Part shown: in pieces, positions 21,885 to 32,901 of the stretch | Numbering within the stretch: position 1 is the stretch's first letter | Layout: every line of letters begins with the position of its first letter | Origin: Musa acuminata AAA Group | Lineage: Eukaryota > Streptophyta > Magnoliopsida > Zingiberales > Musaceae | DNA: 64,000 bases | Direction: 5' to 3' | NCBI RefSeq assembly: GCF_036884655.1 | Contig: NC_088359.1 | Span: 20,259,501 to 20,323,500, forward strand | Made by a program: the position numbers and the translations under genes | Notes under the pieces: generated by a model | What the model was told of the DNA's origin: nothing | Seen by the model: only the letters and a program-made list of their open reading frames with translations | Database searches by the model: none

Positions 21885-23508
21885 AAACCAATACCATCGC
21901 AAGCTAGGAGCAAGAGATGGTACCTTGATAGTGGATGCTCAAGGCATATGACCAGAGATCCATCTCAATTCTCTAAGCTCACTAGCATAGATTAAGGCTA
22001 TGTCACCTTCGGAGACAACAACAAGGGTTCATTGGCAAAGGAACTATAGGTAACAAATCCAACTTCTTTATCGAAGATGTTTTGTTAGTTGATGGTTTAA
22101 AACGTAACCTCTTGAGCATTAGTCAATTATGTGATAAAGGATATATTGTCAGATTCGAATCTAATGCTTGCATCATTGAAAAACCACACAAAAACACGTC
22201 TATGATTGCATTAAAACAAAATAACGTATACACTATTGGCATCAATGATTTGTGTCATGAAATGTGTTTTTCGGTTTTGAATGAGGATGCTTGGCTATGG
22301 CATAGAAGATTAGGTCATGCTGGCATGAAACTAATCACTCAAATATCATCTAAAGAACTTGTAAGAGGAATTCCTCATATCAAGTTCATCAAAGATAATG
22401 TATGTGATGCTTGCCAATTAGGTAAACAAATTAAGGGTAGTTTCAAATATAAGAATCAAATAAGCACCTCTAGGCCCTTACAATTGATCCATATAGACTT
22501 GTTCAGACCAATCTCTACATCAAGCCTAGGAGGTAGCAAATACGCCTTCGTCATTGTGGATGACTATAGCAGATACACATGGACTTACTTCTTAAAATAG
22601 AAAAATGAATGCTTTAGATATTTTACCAAGTTTTGTAAACTTGTTCAAAATGAGAAGGGTTCTATGATTTCGTCAATTAGAAGTGATCACGGTGGTGAAT
22701 TTCAAAACCATGATTTCCAAGAATTTTGTGAACTCAATGGATACAACCATAATTTCTCTACTCCTAGAAATCCTCAACAAAATGGAGTAGTAGAAAGAAA
22801 AAATCAAAATTTACAAGAAATGGCAAGAACCATGTTGAATGAACATAGCCTACCCAAATATTTTTGGGCCGAAGTCGTAAACACTGCATTTTATATTTTG
22901 AATAGAGTTCTAGTAAGACCCTTACTCACCAAAACTCCCTATGAGTTATGGAACAACAAAAAACCCAATGTTTCATATTTTAAAGTCTTTGGGTGTAAGT
23001 GTTTTATCTTGAATGAAAAGTATAACTTAGGAAAATTTGATGCTAAATCCGATGAAGGAATCTTTCTTGGTTATTCTTCGGTTTCTAAAGCTTTTCGTAT
23101 CTTCAATAAAAGAACTTTAATTATTGAAGAATCCATTCATATTGTCTTCAATGAGATTTCCAAAATCAGGAAAAATGATTTTGATGATGATGTTAATTTT
23201 GATTCCTTGAATTTAAATGAAACCCCGTCTCCAACTAGCAACTTGGATGCATCCACTTCCGAAACATCCTTACCCAAGGATTGGAAGTATGTAGATGCTC
23301 ATCCTAAGGAGCTAATCTTAGGAGACACATCAAAGGGGGTTCAAACACGTTCCTCTCTTAAAAATTTATGTTCTAACACTGCTTTTCTCTCCCAAATTGA
23401 ACCCAAATGTGTTGACGAAGCCATAAAAGATGATTCATGGATTATCGCAATGCAAGATGAATTAAATTAATTTGAGAGAAATGAGGTGTCGAAGCTTGTT
23501 CCTAGGCC
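21885..23508 (+). pseudogene. pol: A-type pol, copy A2 (protease to start of RT)
   Basis: The protease motif DSGCSRHMT lies near 21940. The 4-nt deletion near 22028 and a stop follow. Pre-integrase and integrase are open at 22082-22600 (WHRRLGH; VDDYSRYTW). A CAG-to-TAG stop at 22599 and a second ORF 22664-23470 follow (RSDHGGEF, NPQQNGVVERK, and the integrase C-terminal zone up to CVDEAIKDDSWIIAMQDELN). At 23508, within the RT start (KLVPRP), pol is joined to LTR sequence. All RT and RNase H are absent. Confidence 0.9.
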
Positions 23509-23963
23509 AAACCTCCTCAAAAGCTTACTGCTTTCTGCGCATATACGATTGGGTTTCAAGCTTTGCACTTTCCGAATCGGCATTTAGACGTAAATCAGTT
23601 TTATCGTACGATCATCATATTTTAGCTTGCGCTTATGTTTTGATTTCTATCATAACTGCAAATTTCCTTTATATCCTTGCTTTAACTGCATCTCGCTTAA
23701 TCAAGTGATTTACGAATCAGCATTTAGACGTAAATCAGTTTTTTCGTACGAATATCATATTTCAGTTTTTTCGTACGTGAACCATAACTGCAAACTGCAT
23801 TTATATCTTTGCTACATCTCGCTTAATCAAAAGTTAAAGTGATTTACGAATCGGCTTTCTTACTGAAATCACTTTTATGGAACGAATGCTTTTTTTTAAT
23901 CGTAGAAGGTTTTCCGCTGCACTAATTCACCCCCCCCCCCTCTTAGTGCTCTTGATCCTAACA
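23509..23963 (+). repeat. 3' remnant of an A-type LTR fused to pol (copy A2)
   Basis: It begins inside U5 at AAACCTCCTCAAAAGC and ends at the true LTR terminus GATCCTAACA, after which AAAGGGGGAGAAG of the B element follows. The junction with pol and all larger features are identical in the second copy at 55968-56429. Confidence 0.9.
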
Positions 23964-24452
23964 AAAGGGGGAGAAGTGATGACTTGTACCATTTCGATAG
24001 CATGACTTAATGAAAATGTCTTATGCGCATCGATAGCATGGCTTATATGAATTGCAAAAGCTTGTATAATACAAATGTCTTATATGCCTTACAAAATCTT
24101 TGAGTATATCGCAAGTTCTTAGATTGGTTGATCATATGAAATCATGCCTCACATTTATATCATGAAATTCATGTTGAAAATTTTTATCTCTCATCGTAGT
24201 GAAAATTGTCCCTTATCATTTGACTTGAAAATGATTTTCATAGCTGGAAATTATGAGAAATACGAAGTTTCGTATTTGCTCATGCTTAATGAGAATAACG
24301 ATAAGTTCAACGGTTAGAACTTATCGGTTTATGCTTGAATTCAAAGAGATGGAATTCAAGTGTTTTTATCTTCTCATAATATGGCATATAGAGAGGGAGA
24401 GTTATGTTTAACTCCGTCGTCAATTGATTGTCATCATCAAAAAGGGGGAGAT
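23964..24452 (+). other. B-element 3' non-coding region with a hairpin chain and polypurine tract (copy 1)
   Basis: Non-coding. It starts with a polypurine-like AAAGGGGGAGAAG. A series of perfect short inverted repeats follows: AAATACGAA/TTCGTATTT (24258-24277), CTCAT/ATGAG (24279-24293), CGATAAGTTC/GAACTTATCG (24299-24326) and CTTGAATTC/GAATTCAAG (24334-24360). The main polypurine tract AAAAAGGGGGAGAT ends at 24452, directly before the LTR. The copy at 56430-56918 keeps all stems. Confidence 0.85.
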
Positions 24453-26912
24453 TGTTGAATCTCATATTTTAATGATAAAATCAATTGATGGGTTAATTGA
24501 TCTAATCCATATTATTGAAGTTAAGTGTGCAGGATTAACTACGATAGCCTGAAAATATAAAGCAAGGATACCGGAGTCAAGTTTGATGAATGTTTGAGAG
24601 TCCGAAGATTCGTCAGGAATGTTGCCAGAACTAGCCGAGAATTAGTAGGGAGCTTGCCGAAGGGTTTTCGGAAGCTCGCCGGAAGGTACGTCAGAAGTTC
24701 GCGGAGCTCACCGAGAAAGATCGTAGCTTACCGAAGAAGCTCGTCGGAACTCGCCAAGATCAAATCGTGAAGTCTAGGAGCTTGCCGGGAGTCCGCAGAA
24801 TGGTTTCTTAAGTTTATCGGAAGACCACCGGAAGTTCGCCGGAAGCTCGCCGGAAGAAGTCTTGACTTGCGGACCTTGTAATAGCTTAGGAAATATCTTT
24901 AAATTTATAGTTAGCACATTAATTAGGGTTAGGATTAGGTGTTAATCCTATAACCCAAGTAGGGATCAATTGGGCCCGAGTTCGGACTGGATTGGGCCAA
25001 GTTTGGAGCCCAACCAGTGAGCTGAAATAGTATAGGTGGTGGCACTACCAGATTAGGCGGTGGCACCGCCTCGAACCCGAGAACTGAGCGGTGGCACCGC
25101 CCAACACCCGAGAGGTCTGGCGGTGGCATCGCCAGTACACTATCAGTGTCAGACACTGACAGGCGATGGCACCGCCACCGACAGGCGGTGGCATCGCCAG
25201 CCTCGAAAACCCAAGAGAACTCAAAATTTAGAGCCCAAATTTGAATCCTCTTGGGGATTATAAATACTCCTCAACTCTCAGCTAAGATTATAACTTTTTT
25301 CAAAGCAATAGATTGAGATAAAGGTGTTAGGATCGGAGCGGCACTAAGAGGGGGGGGTGAATTAGTGCAGCGGATTAAAACTTCGATTTTAACAAGATCT
25401 TTCGTACGATAAGAACGGAACTTGAAAAGTTTAACTTGAAAGCGTATTCTTAAAGTTGCGCAGCAAGGGTAATAAGGAACTAAAGCAGTAAGAAGATTTG
25501 CAGTAATGTAAATGACAATAATAAAATGCAAACCAGAGATTACGCCGATTTTTAGAGTGGTTCGGTCAAATGACCTACTCCACTTGCGAGGCCCCTCTTC
25601 GATGAGGCTCCCACCTTCCACTAGCAAGTCTCTTGAAATGGAAGGGTAAACACCCCTCTTACAACCTTTTACAAGCAGCTCAACCTCTTACAAATTTTCA
25701 ATAAGAAAGAAGGAGGAGAACTCTCTAGCAAATTGAAAACAAGACTTTCTAAGACTTTTCTCTCAATCAAAATGCTTCTCAAAAGTTGTAACCTCAACTG
25801 AGATTTGAGGGGTATTTATAAGCCTCAAGAGGATTCAAATTTTGGGCTCCAAAATTTGAATTCTCTTAGGGTTCCCGGTGCTGGAGGTGCCACCGCCCAG
25901 CGCTCGGGTGCTGGACGGTGCAACCGCCCAGCCAAGAGGTGTCACCGCCCAGCCAGGCGGTGCCACCGCTTGGCTCTCCAATTCATTTGTTTGGCTTAAT
26001 TTTAGCCCAAACCAAATCTGACTTTGGGCCCAGTTGGCCCCTAACCAGGATATAGGATTATCTCTTAATCCTAATCCTAATTACAGGTGAACTACATAAC
26101 ACAAAAAAAACATCCTAAGCAAGTTTTTTTATCCGCGAACGTCGAGTCTTGTTCCGGCGAGCTTTCCGACGAACTTCTTCCGACGGACTCCCTGCAAGCT
26201 CCCAATCTTTGTGATGACTTTAACGAGTAGCCGAGCCTTCTCGGTGATCTCCGCGAGCCTCCGACGATTTCTTCGGTGAACTTCTGACACGTTCCCGATT
26301 TCTTCTCGGTTGGTTCCGGCAGCATCTCCGATGATTCTTCGGTCTCTTAAACGTCCATCGAGCTCGACTCCGGTATCCTTGCTTTATGTTTTCTGGTTAT
26401 CATAGTTAATCCTGTACACTTAACTCAATAATATGGATTAGATCAATTAACCCATCAATTGATTATATCATCAAAATCCGAGATTCAACAAAAGGTCTTA
26501 GAAAAGTCTTTTGCAAGTGTTGTCTTAAGTTGCTTGAGTGTTCACCTCCGTCTTTCTCTTCAAAAATTGTAAGAGTGTGAACCACTTGTAAAAGGTTGTA
26601 AGAGGGATATTTGTCCTTCCCCTTCAAAGAGATTTGATAGTGGAAGTCGGGAGCCTCATTGAAGAAGGCTTCGCAAGTGGATGTAGGTCATTTGATCGAA
26701 CCACTTTAAATTGGCGTGTTCATTGAATGTGTGAGTACTTACCTTTCTGCAATTGTTATCTACATAGCAGCAAGTTTCCGGTTTTTACTTTACTCAAGTT
26801 ACAATCAAAGCGAAATCTCCTTGCATTTTACGGAATCATTTTCGAACTTACAAGTTTTAATCTGCTGCACTGATTCACCCCCCCCCCTCTTAGTGCTGCT
26901 CCGATCCTAACA
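24453..26912 (+). repeat. B-type LTR 2 (1290 bp without its nested insert)
   Basis: It starts TGTTGAATCTCATATTTTAATG directly after a polypurine tract and ends CGATCCTAACA directly before a primer site, so it serves as 3' LTR of one unit and 5' LTR of the next. TATAAATA at 25259-25266; palindromes at about 25035-25200. It is interrupted at 25326-26490 by a minus-strand solo LTR. Closest to LTR 4 (56919-58206). Confidence 0.9.
25326..26490 (-). repeat. solo B-type LTR (1165 bp) inside LTR 2
   Basis: On the plus strand it reads TGTTAGGATCGGAGCGG...GAGATTCAACA, so it faces left. It is flanked by perfect five-base duplications aaagg (25321-25325 and 26491-26495). LTR 4 has the uninterrupted target (GATAAAGGTCTTAG) at the same place. 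TATAAATA on the minus strand at 25813-25820; palindromes at about 25885-25975. No internal sequence remains, the usual result of recombination between two LTRs. Its sequence is nearer to LTR 3 than to LTR 2. Confidence 0.95.
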
Positions 26913-26914
26913 AT

Positions 26915-26926
26915 TGGTATCAGAGC
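26915..26926 (+). other. primer-binding site after LTR 2
   Basis: TGGTATCAGAGC, two bases after CCTAACA. Exact match to the initiator-Met-type primer site used by all families here. Confidence 0.9.
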
Positions 26927-26964
26927 AAGGCTCACTCTCATATTTGGTTTAATACCCAAGAGAG

Positions 26965-27163
26965 ATGACTTACTCTGGCATGCATGAGGGTCATTCTATC
27001 ACACGTCCACCTATGTTTAATGGGTCGGATTACACGTATTAGAAGACTTGTATAAGGATCTTCCTCATTTCAATGGATTTTGAGCTTTGGACTATTGTCG
27101 AAAATGGATTTCAAAAATCTTCTCTTCTGATGAGTGAATGGAATGAATCGGAGAAGAAGGTTT
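26965..27163 (+). pseudogene. gag: 5' fragment of B-type gag, cut by LTR 3
   Basis: The start MTYSGMHEGHSI continues about 66 codons into the Gag domain (FLISMDFELWTIVENGF). One TGG has become TAG. It stops at GAAGAAGGTTT, where LTR 3 begins. The same point in the next gag (28665) reads on without a break, so a second B element inserted here. The matching right flank (ggttt) is not found at LTR 4. I infer that recombination removed it. Confidence 0.85.
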
Positions 27164-28420
27164 TGTTGAATCTCGGATTTTGATGATAAAATCAATTGAT
27201 GGGTTAATTGATCTAATCCATATTATTGAGTTAAGTGTGTAGGATTAACTACGATAACCATAAAACACAAAGCAAGAATACCGGAGTCAAGTTCGATGGA
27301 CGTTTAAGAGACCGAAGAATCGTCGGAGATGCTGCCGGAACCAACCGAGAAGAAATCAGGAACCTGTCAGAATTTTTGGAAGTTCGCCGAAGAGATCGTC
27401 GGAGGTACGCGGAGATCACCGAGAAGGCTCGGCTACTCGTTAAAGTCATCACAAGATCGGGAGCTTGATGGGAGTCCGTCGGAAGAAGTTCGTCGGAACA
27501 AGACTCGACGTTCGCGGTTGAAAACTTGCTTAGGATGTTTTTAGTTATGTAGTTCACATGTAATTAGGATTAAGATTAAGAGATAATCCTATATCCTGGT
27601 TATGGGCCAACTGGGCCCAAAATTAGACTTGGTTTGGGCTAAATTTAAATCCTAAATAGTGAACCGAAGGGTCTGGCAGTGGCACCACCGGACTGGGCGG
27701 TTGCACCGCCCAGCACCCGAGAGCCAGGCGATGGCACCGCCTGGCTGGGTGGTGGCACCGCCCAGCACTCGAGAGCCAGGCGATGGCACCGCTTGGTTGG
27801 GCGGTGGCACCGCTAGTCCACTATCAGTGTCAAACACTGATAGGCGGTGGCACCGCCAGCATCGGGAACCAAAGAGAATTCAAATTTTGGAGCCCAAATT
27901 TGAATCCTCTTGAGGCCTATAAATACCCCTCAAATCTCAGCTGAGATTACAACTTTTTGAGAAGCAATTGATTGAGAGAAATGTCTTAGAAAAGTCTTAG
28001 CAAGTCTTGTTTTCAATTTGCTAGTGTTCACCTCCTTCTTTCTTGCTGAAAATCTGTAAGAGAGTGAACCGCTTGTAAAAAGTTGTAAGAGGGGTATTTG
28101 CCCTTCCCTTTCAAAGATTTGCTAGTGGAAGGTGGGAGCCTCATCAAAGAGGGCCTCGCAAGTGGATGTAGGTAATTTGACCGAACCACATTAAAATTGG
28201 CGTGATCTCTGGTTTGCATTTCATTATTGCTATTTATATTACTGCAAACCTTCTTACATGCTTTATTTCCTCATTACCTTTGCTGCACAACTTTACGAAT
28301 ATGCTTTCAAGTTAAGCACTTCCGAGTTCGATTTTTATCGTACGAAAGATTTGTCAAAACCGACGTTTTAATCCACTGCACTAATTCACCCCCCCTCTTA
28401 GTGCTGCTCCGATCCTAACA
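27164..28420 (+). repeat. B-type LTR 3, 5' LTR of the main B element (1257 bp)
   Basis: It starts TGTTGAATCTCGGATTTTG and ends CGATCCTAACA. TATAAATA lies at 27918-27925; the palindrome array is at about 27670-27860 (GGCGGTGGCACCGCC type). It differs clearly from LTR 2 and LTR 4 in U3 and matches the solo LTR better. The main element therefore has unlike LTRs at its two ends, a sign of recombination. Confidence 0.9.
27918..27925 (+). promoter_or_regulatory. TATA box of LTR 3
   Basis: TATAAATA within GGCCTATAAATACCCC, a wording kept in nearly all LTRs of the window (for example 42900-42907, 44901-44908, 51826-51833, 57726-57733). Position in the LTR and conservation suggest the start of element transcription about 30 bases downstream. 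Confidence 0.75.
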
Positions 28421-28422
28421 AT

Positions 28423-28434
28423 TGGTATCAGAGC
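28423..28434 (+). other. primer-binding site of the main B element
   Basis: TGGTATCAGAGC, two bases after the end of LTR 3, about 40 bases before the gag ATG. Confidence 0.9.
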
Positions 28435-28472
28435 TAGGCTCACTCTCATATTTGGTTTGATATCCAAGAGAG

Positions 28473-30041
28473 ATGGCTTACTCCGGCATACATGAGGGTC
28501 ATTATATCACACGTCCACCCATGTTTAATGGGTCGGATTACACTTATTGGAAGACTCGTATGAGGATCTTCCTCATTTCCATGGATTTCGAGCTTTGGAC
28601 TATTGTTGAAAATGGATTTAAAAAATCTTCTCTTTCGATGAGCGAATGGAATGAATCGGAGAAGAAGGTTTTTGCTTTAAACGCAAAGGCTATGAATGCC
28701 TTGTTTTGTGCACTAGACAAAAATGAATTTAATCGTGTTTCAATTTGTAATTCGGCTTTTGATACTTGGAGAACTCTTGAGGTCACTCATGAAGGCACTA
28801 GCCAAGTGAAAGAGTCCAAAATCAACATCCTTGTGCACTCTTACGAACTTTTCCGAATGAAACCAAGTGAGTCCATCGGAGACATGTACACCCGGTTCAC
28901 GGATGTCATCAATGGACTCAAAGCTCTTGGTAAAGATTTTACTAACTTTGAACTAGTAACTAAAATCTTAAGATCCCTCCCTAAAAGTTGGGATCCAAAA
29001 GTTACGGCCATTCAAGAGGCCAAAGACCTTAAAATATTACCTCTTGAAGAACTCATTGGGTCTCTTATGACCTACAAAATGACATGTCAAGCTCATGACG
29101 AGCTCGAGAACCCCCTTCCAAAGAACAGGAAGGATATGGCACTCACATCACAAGAAGATCACTTGAAAGGAACATCAAGTGATGAGGACAGTGAAAATGA
29201 CATTGCACTTTTGACTCAAAATTTTAAAATTTTTTTAAGAAAGAAGAAATTTAAAAATAACACCAAAAACAGACTTGAATATAAAAAGGACCAAGTGATA
29301 TGCTATGAATGCAAGAAGCCAGGGCATTTCAAAAATGAATACCCCCAAGCCAAGAAGAAGCAACCGAAGAAGAAGAAAGCTTTAAAAGCAGCTTGGGACG
29401 ATTCAAGTGATTCCGAAAGTGAAGAAGCTAGCAACAAAGAGGAGGCAAACTTCGCGCTAATGGCTTTAGGAGAAGAGGTATGTGATTTAATTAATGAAGA
29501 TTTATCTTTTGAAGAACTCTCTATCGCTTTTCATGAATTATTTGATGAATGTAGAACTATTAGTAAGAAGTTAAATATCTTAAAGAAAGAGCATGTCTTA
29601 CTACAAAATAAGTTTGATAGTCTTCAAAATCCTCCATGCTCTAAGTGTGAGCATTTAGAAGCAATAAAAAATAAAAATTTGCTACTTAAAGAAACCTTAA
29701 AAAAGTTTAAGGTTAGTAGCAAAGGATTAGACATGATCCTTGCAAACAAGGGTCACGTCGCAAATAGAAGTGGAATTGGATTTGTAAAATGATCACATCA
29801 AAATCCTGCCACTTTTATAAAAGGACCTACATTGCATGTTTCATCTTATATGAAATGCAACTTTTGTTGTAAATCCGGACATATTGCCTACAAATGTCCA
29901 TTTAGGAAAATTAGTCCACATAAATTAATATGGGTTCCTAAAGGAACTATAAATAATTCAATAATAAATAACAAAATTAGTGGATCAATTTTTGAGGCAC
30001 CCAAAATCAAATGCGTACCTAAAAATCATCCTCTTTTATAG
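28473..30041 (+). pseudogene. gag: B-type gag polyprotein (one internal stop)
   Basis: ATG at 28473 (MAYSGIHEGHYI). Residues about 15-230 are the copia Gag domain (YTYWKTRMRIFLISMDFELW, EFNRVSICNSAFDTWRTLE). The first knuckle reads CYECKKPGHFKNEY, with the last Cys changed to Tyr. A Lys/Glu-rich, probably coiled region follows. A TGA at 29790-29792 truncates the protein to 439 residues. Beyond it the frame continues with a complete second knuckle CNFCCKSGHIAYKC and ends at UAG 30039-30041. Gag would form the particle and bind element RNA. Confidence 0.9.
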
Positions 30042-31302
30042 ACAAACCCACAAGTTAGGAGCAAGAGATGGTATCTCGATAGTGGATGCTCAAGACATAT
30101 GACTGGAGATCCATCTCATTTCTCTATGCTCACTAGCAAAGAAGACGGGTACGTCACCTTTGGAGACAACAACAAAGGCAAAATCATTGGCAAGGGAACC
30201 ATAGGTAACAAATTAAGTTTTTCTATTGATGATATATTACTAGTTGATGGATTGAAACATAATCTCTTGAGTATTAGTCAATTATGCGATAAAGGTTATA
30301 TCGTTAGATTTGAATCAAATACGTGTATTATTGAAAAACCAAATAATAACATGACTATGATTGCATTAAAACAAAATAATGTCTACACCATCAATCTTGA
30401 TGAACTAAGTAATGAAATGTGCTTCTCTGCTCTAAATGATGATGCTTGGCTTTAGCATAGGAGATTAGGTCATGCAAGCATGAAACTAATATCTAAGATC
30501 TCATCTAAAGAATTAGTACGAGGGATTCCAAATATGAAGTTTATTAAGGACAAAGTATGCAATGCATGTCAACTAGGTAAACAAATAAAAACTAGTTTCA
30601 AACCAAAAAATTAAATTAGCACCACTAGACCATTATAATTGATCCATTTAGACTTATTTGGACCAATTGACACGATAAGTCTAAGTGGAAGCAAATATGC
30701 TTTTGTAATTGTGGATGACTATACTAGGTACACTTGGACCTATTTCTTAGTTCACAAAAGTGATTGTTTCAAGTGTTTCTTTAAATTTTGTAAACTCACT
30801 CAAAACGAAAAAGCTTCATGATTTCATCAATTCGGAGTGATCAAGGTAGCGAATTTCAAAACCGTGATTTCCAAAATCTTTATGAAGTTAATGGATACAA
30901 TCACAACTTCTCCACTCCAAGAAATCCTCAACAAAATGGAGTAGTTGAAAGAAAAAATAGAAACCTATAAGAAATGGCAAGAACTATGTTAAATGAACAT
31001 AGTTTACCCAAGTATTTTTGGGCCGAAGCCGTGAACACGGCTTGCTGTATCATGAATAGGGTTCTAATAAGATTGTATTTATCAAAAACTCCGTATGAAT
31101 TATAGAATAACAAAAAACCAAATATTTCTTATTTTAAAGTTTTCGGTTACAAATGCTTTATTTTGAATGAAAAGGATGCCGTAGGAAAATTTGATGCTAA
31201 ATCCGATGAAGGCATCTTTCTTGGTTACTCTTCCATTTCTAGGGCTTTTCGTGTTTTTAACAAGAGAACCTTAGTTATAGAAGAATCTATTCATGTAGTT
31301 TT
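30042..31302 (+). pseudogene. pol: B-type pol, first part (protease, pre-integrase, integrase core)
   Basis: In frame with gag through the UAG. Protease DSGCSRHMTGDPS near 30080; pre-integrase zinc segment (HRRLGHAS...CNACQLGK) near 30455-30590; integrase VDDYTRYTW near 30710. Stops at TGG-to-TAG and CAA-to-TAA sites (30454, 30612, 30636) and a frameshift near 30820 disable it. A minus-strand C element is inserted at 31302/31303 inside the integrase C-terminal zone (EESIHVVF). The reading frame resumes at 38367 (NEIS). Confidence 0.9.
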
Positions 31303-32901
31303 TGTTAGGATCGGAGCGGCACTAAGAGGGGGGGGGGTGAATTAGTGCAGCGGTAAAGTGTGATAAACTTTTGACGATTTAAACACTTTCGGAAACTTCG
31401 TACGATAAAAGTAACATTTTCGTTTGAAATCGTTTCGATTACGTTTTAACTTAAAGAGATAAGTAAGACGGATACAAAGAAGTAGAGCATTAAAGTGCAA
31501 ATGGTTTGCAGTAATGTAAATGACAATAAGTAAATGCAAACCAAAGATCACGCCGATTTTACAGTGGTTTGGTCAAATGACCTACATCCACTTGCGAGGC
31601 CCCTCTTCGATGAGGCTCCCACCTTTCACTAGCAAATCTCTTGAAATGGAAGCGCAAATACCCCTCTTACAACTTTTTACTAGCGGTTGACTCTCTTACA
31701 GATTTTCAGCAAGAAAGAATGAGGTGAACACTAGCAAATTGAAAACAAGACTAGCAAAGACTTTTCTAAGACCTTTCTCTCAAACAATTGCTGCTCAAAA
31801 AGTTGTAATCTCCGCTGAGATTTGAGGGGTATTTATAGGCCTTAAGAGGATTCAAATTTGGGCTCCAAAATTTGAATTCTCTTTGGGTTCCCGATGCTGG
31901 CGGTGCCACCGCCTGTCACTGTCAGATATCGACAGTGCTGGGCGGTGCCACTGCCTAGTCAAGCGGTGCCACCGCCCAGCTCTCGGGTGCTGGGCGGTGC
32001 CACAGCTTAGGCCAATTCAGCTCACTGGTTGGGCTCCAAACTTGGCCCAAACCAGTCCGAACTCGGGCCCAATTGGCCCCTACTTGGGTTATAGGATTAA
32101 TACCTAATCCTAATCCTAATTAACATGCTAACTACGAATTTAAAGACATTTTCTAAGCTATTACAAAGTCCATAAGTCAAGACTTCTTCCAGCGAGCTTC
32201 CGGCGGTCTTCCGATAAACTCTCGGAAACCATTCTGCGGACTCCCGGCAAGCTCCTAGACTTCACGATTTGATCTTGGCAAGTTCCGATGAGCTTCTTTG
32301 GCAAGCTCCGATCTTTATCGGCGAGCTCCGCGAACTTCCAACAAACCTTCCGGCGAGCTTCCGAAAAACCCTTCGGCAAGCTCCCTACTCATTCTTGGCT
32401 AGTTCCGACAGCATTCCCGACGAACCTTCGGACTTCCGTCGAACTCTCGAACTCGCAATGAATCCTTCGTGCTTGACTCCGACACTTTGTTTTGCTTTAT
32501 GTCTTCATCGTTATCGTAGTTAATCCTACACACACAAGCAAAAACTCTACTCTGATCTAGATAATTATTATAAAGCGAATTGACATTCTATTGCTCGGCA
32601 CGTCATTGGTTGGCACTTCGTCCGATTCTTCGGTACATCGTCCTCTCTTACGGCTTGTTGCCCAATCGGCGATTGACCTCCGCAACGCCGATATCCTTGG
32701 CGCAATTCTGCTCTTGGCCCGATGCCTGACGTCCGAAGCCTTCTGCCATCCAATATCCTAACGTGATCTCCTCCGACGCAACGTCAATTCCTCCTGCCTT
32801 AATTGTCTTATCCTGATCGAGTAGACCTGCATCACTCAAAATGCAGTTAAACATAAACATAATTATCAATTGGTTTCATCATCAAAATACGAGATTCAAC
32901 A
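31303..32901 (-). repeat. 3' LTR of the minus-strand C element (1599 bp)
   Basis: Plus-strand reading TGTTAGGATCGGAGCGG...CGAGATTCAACA. The TATAAATA box faces left at 31830-31837. GGCGGTGCCACCGCC-type palindromes lie at about 31895-32010. A poly-G run (poly-C on the coding strand) lies at 31328-31337. It adjoins the polypurine tract at 32902. Confidence 0.93.
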
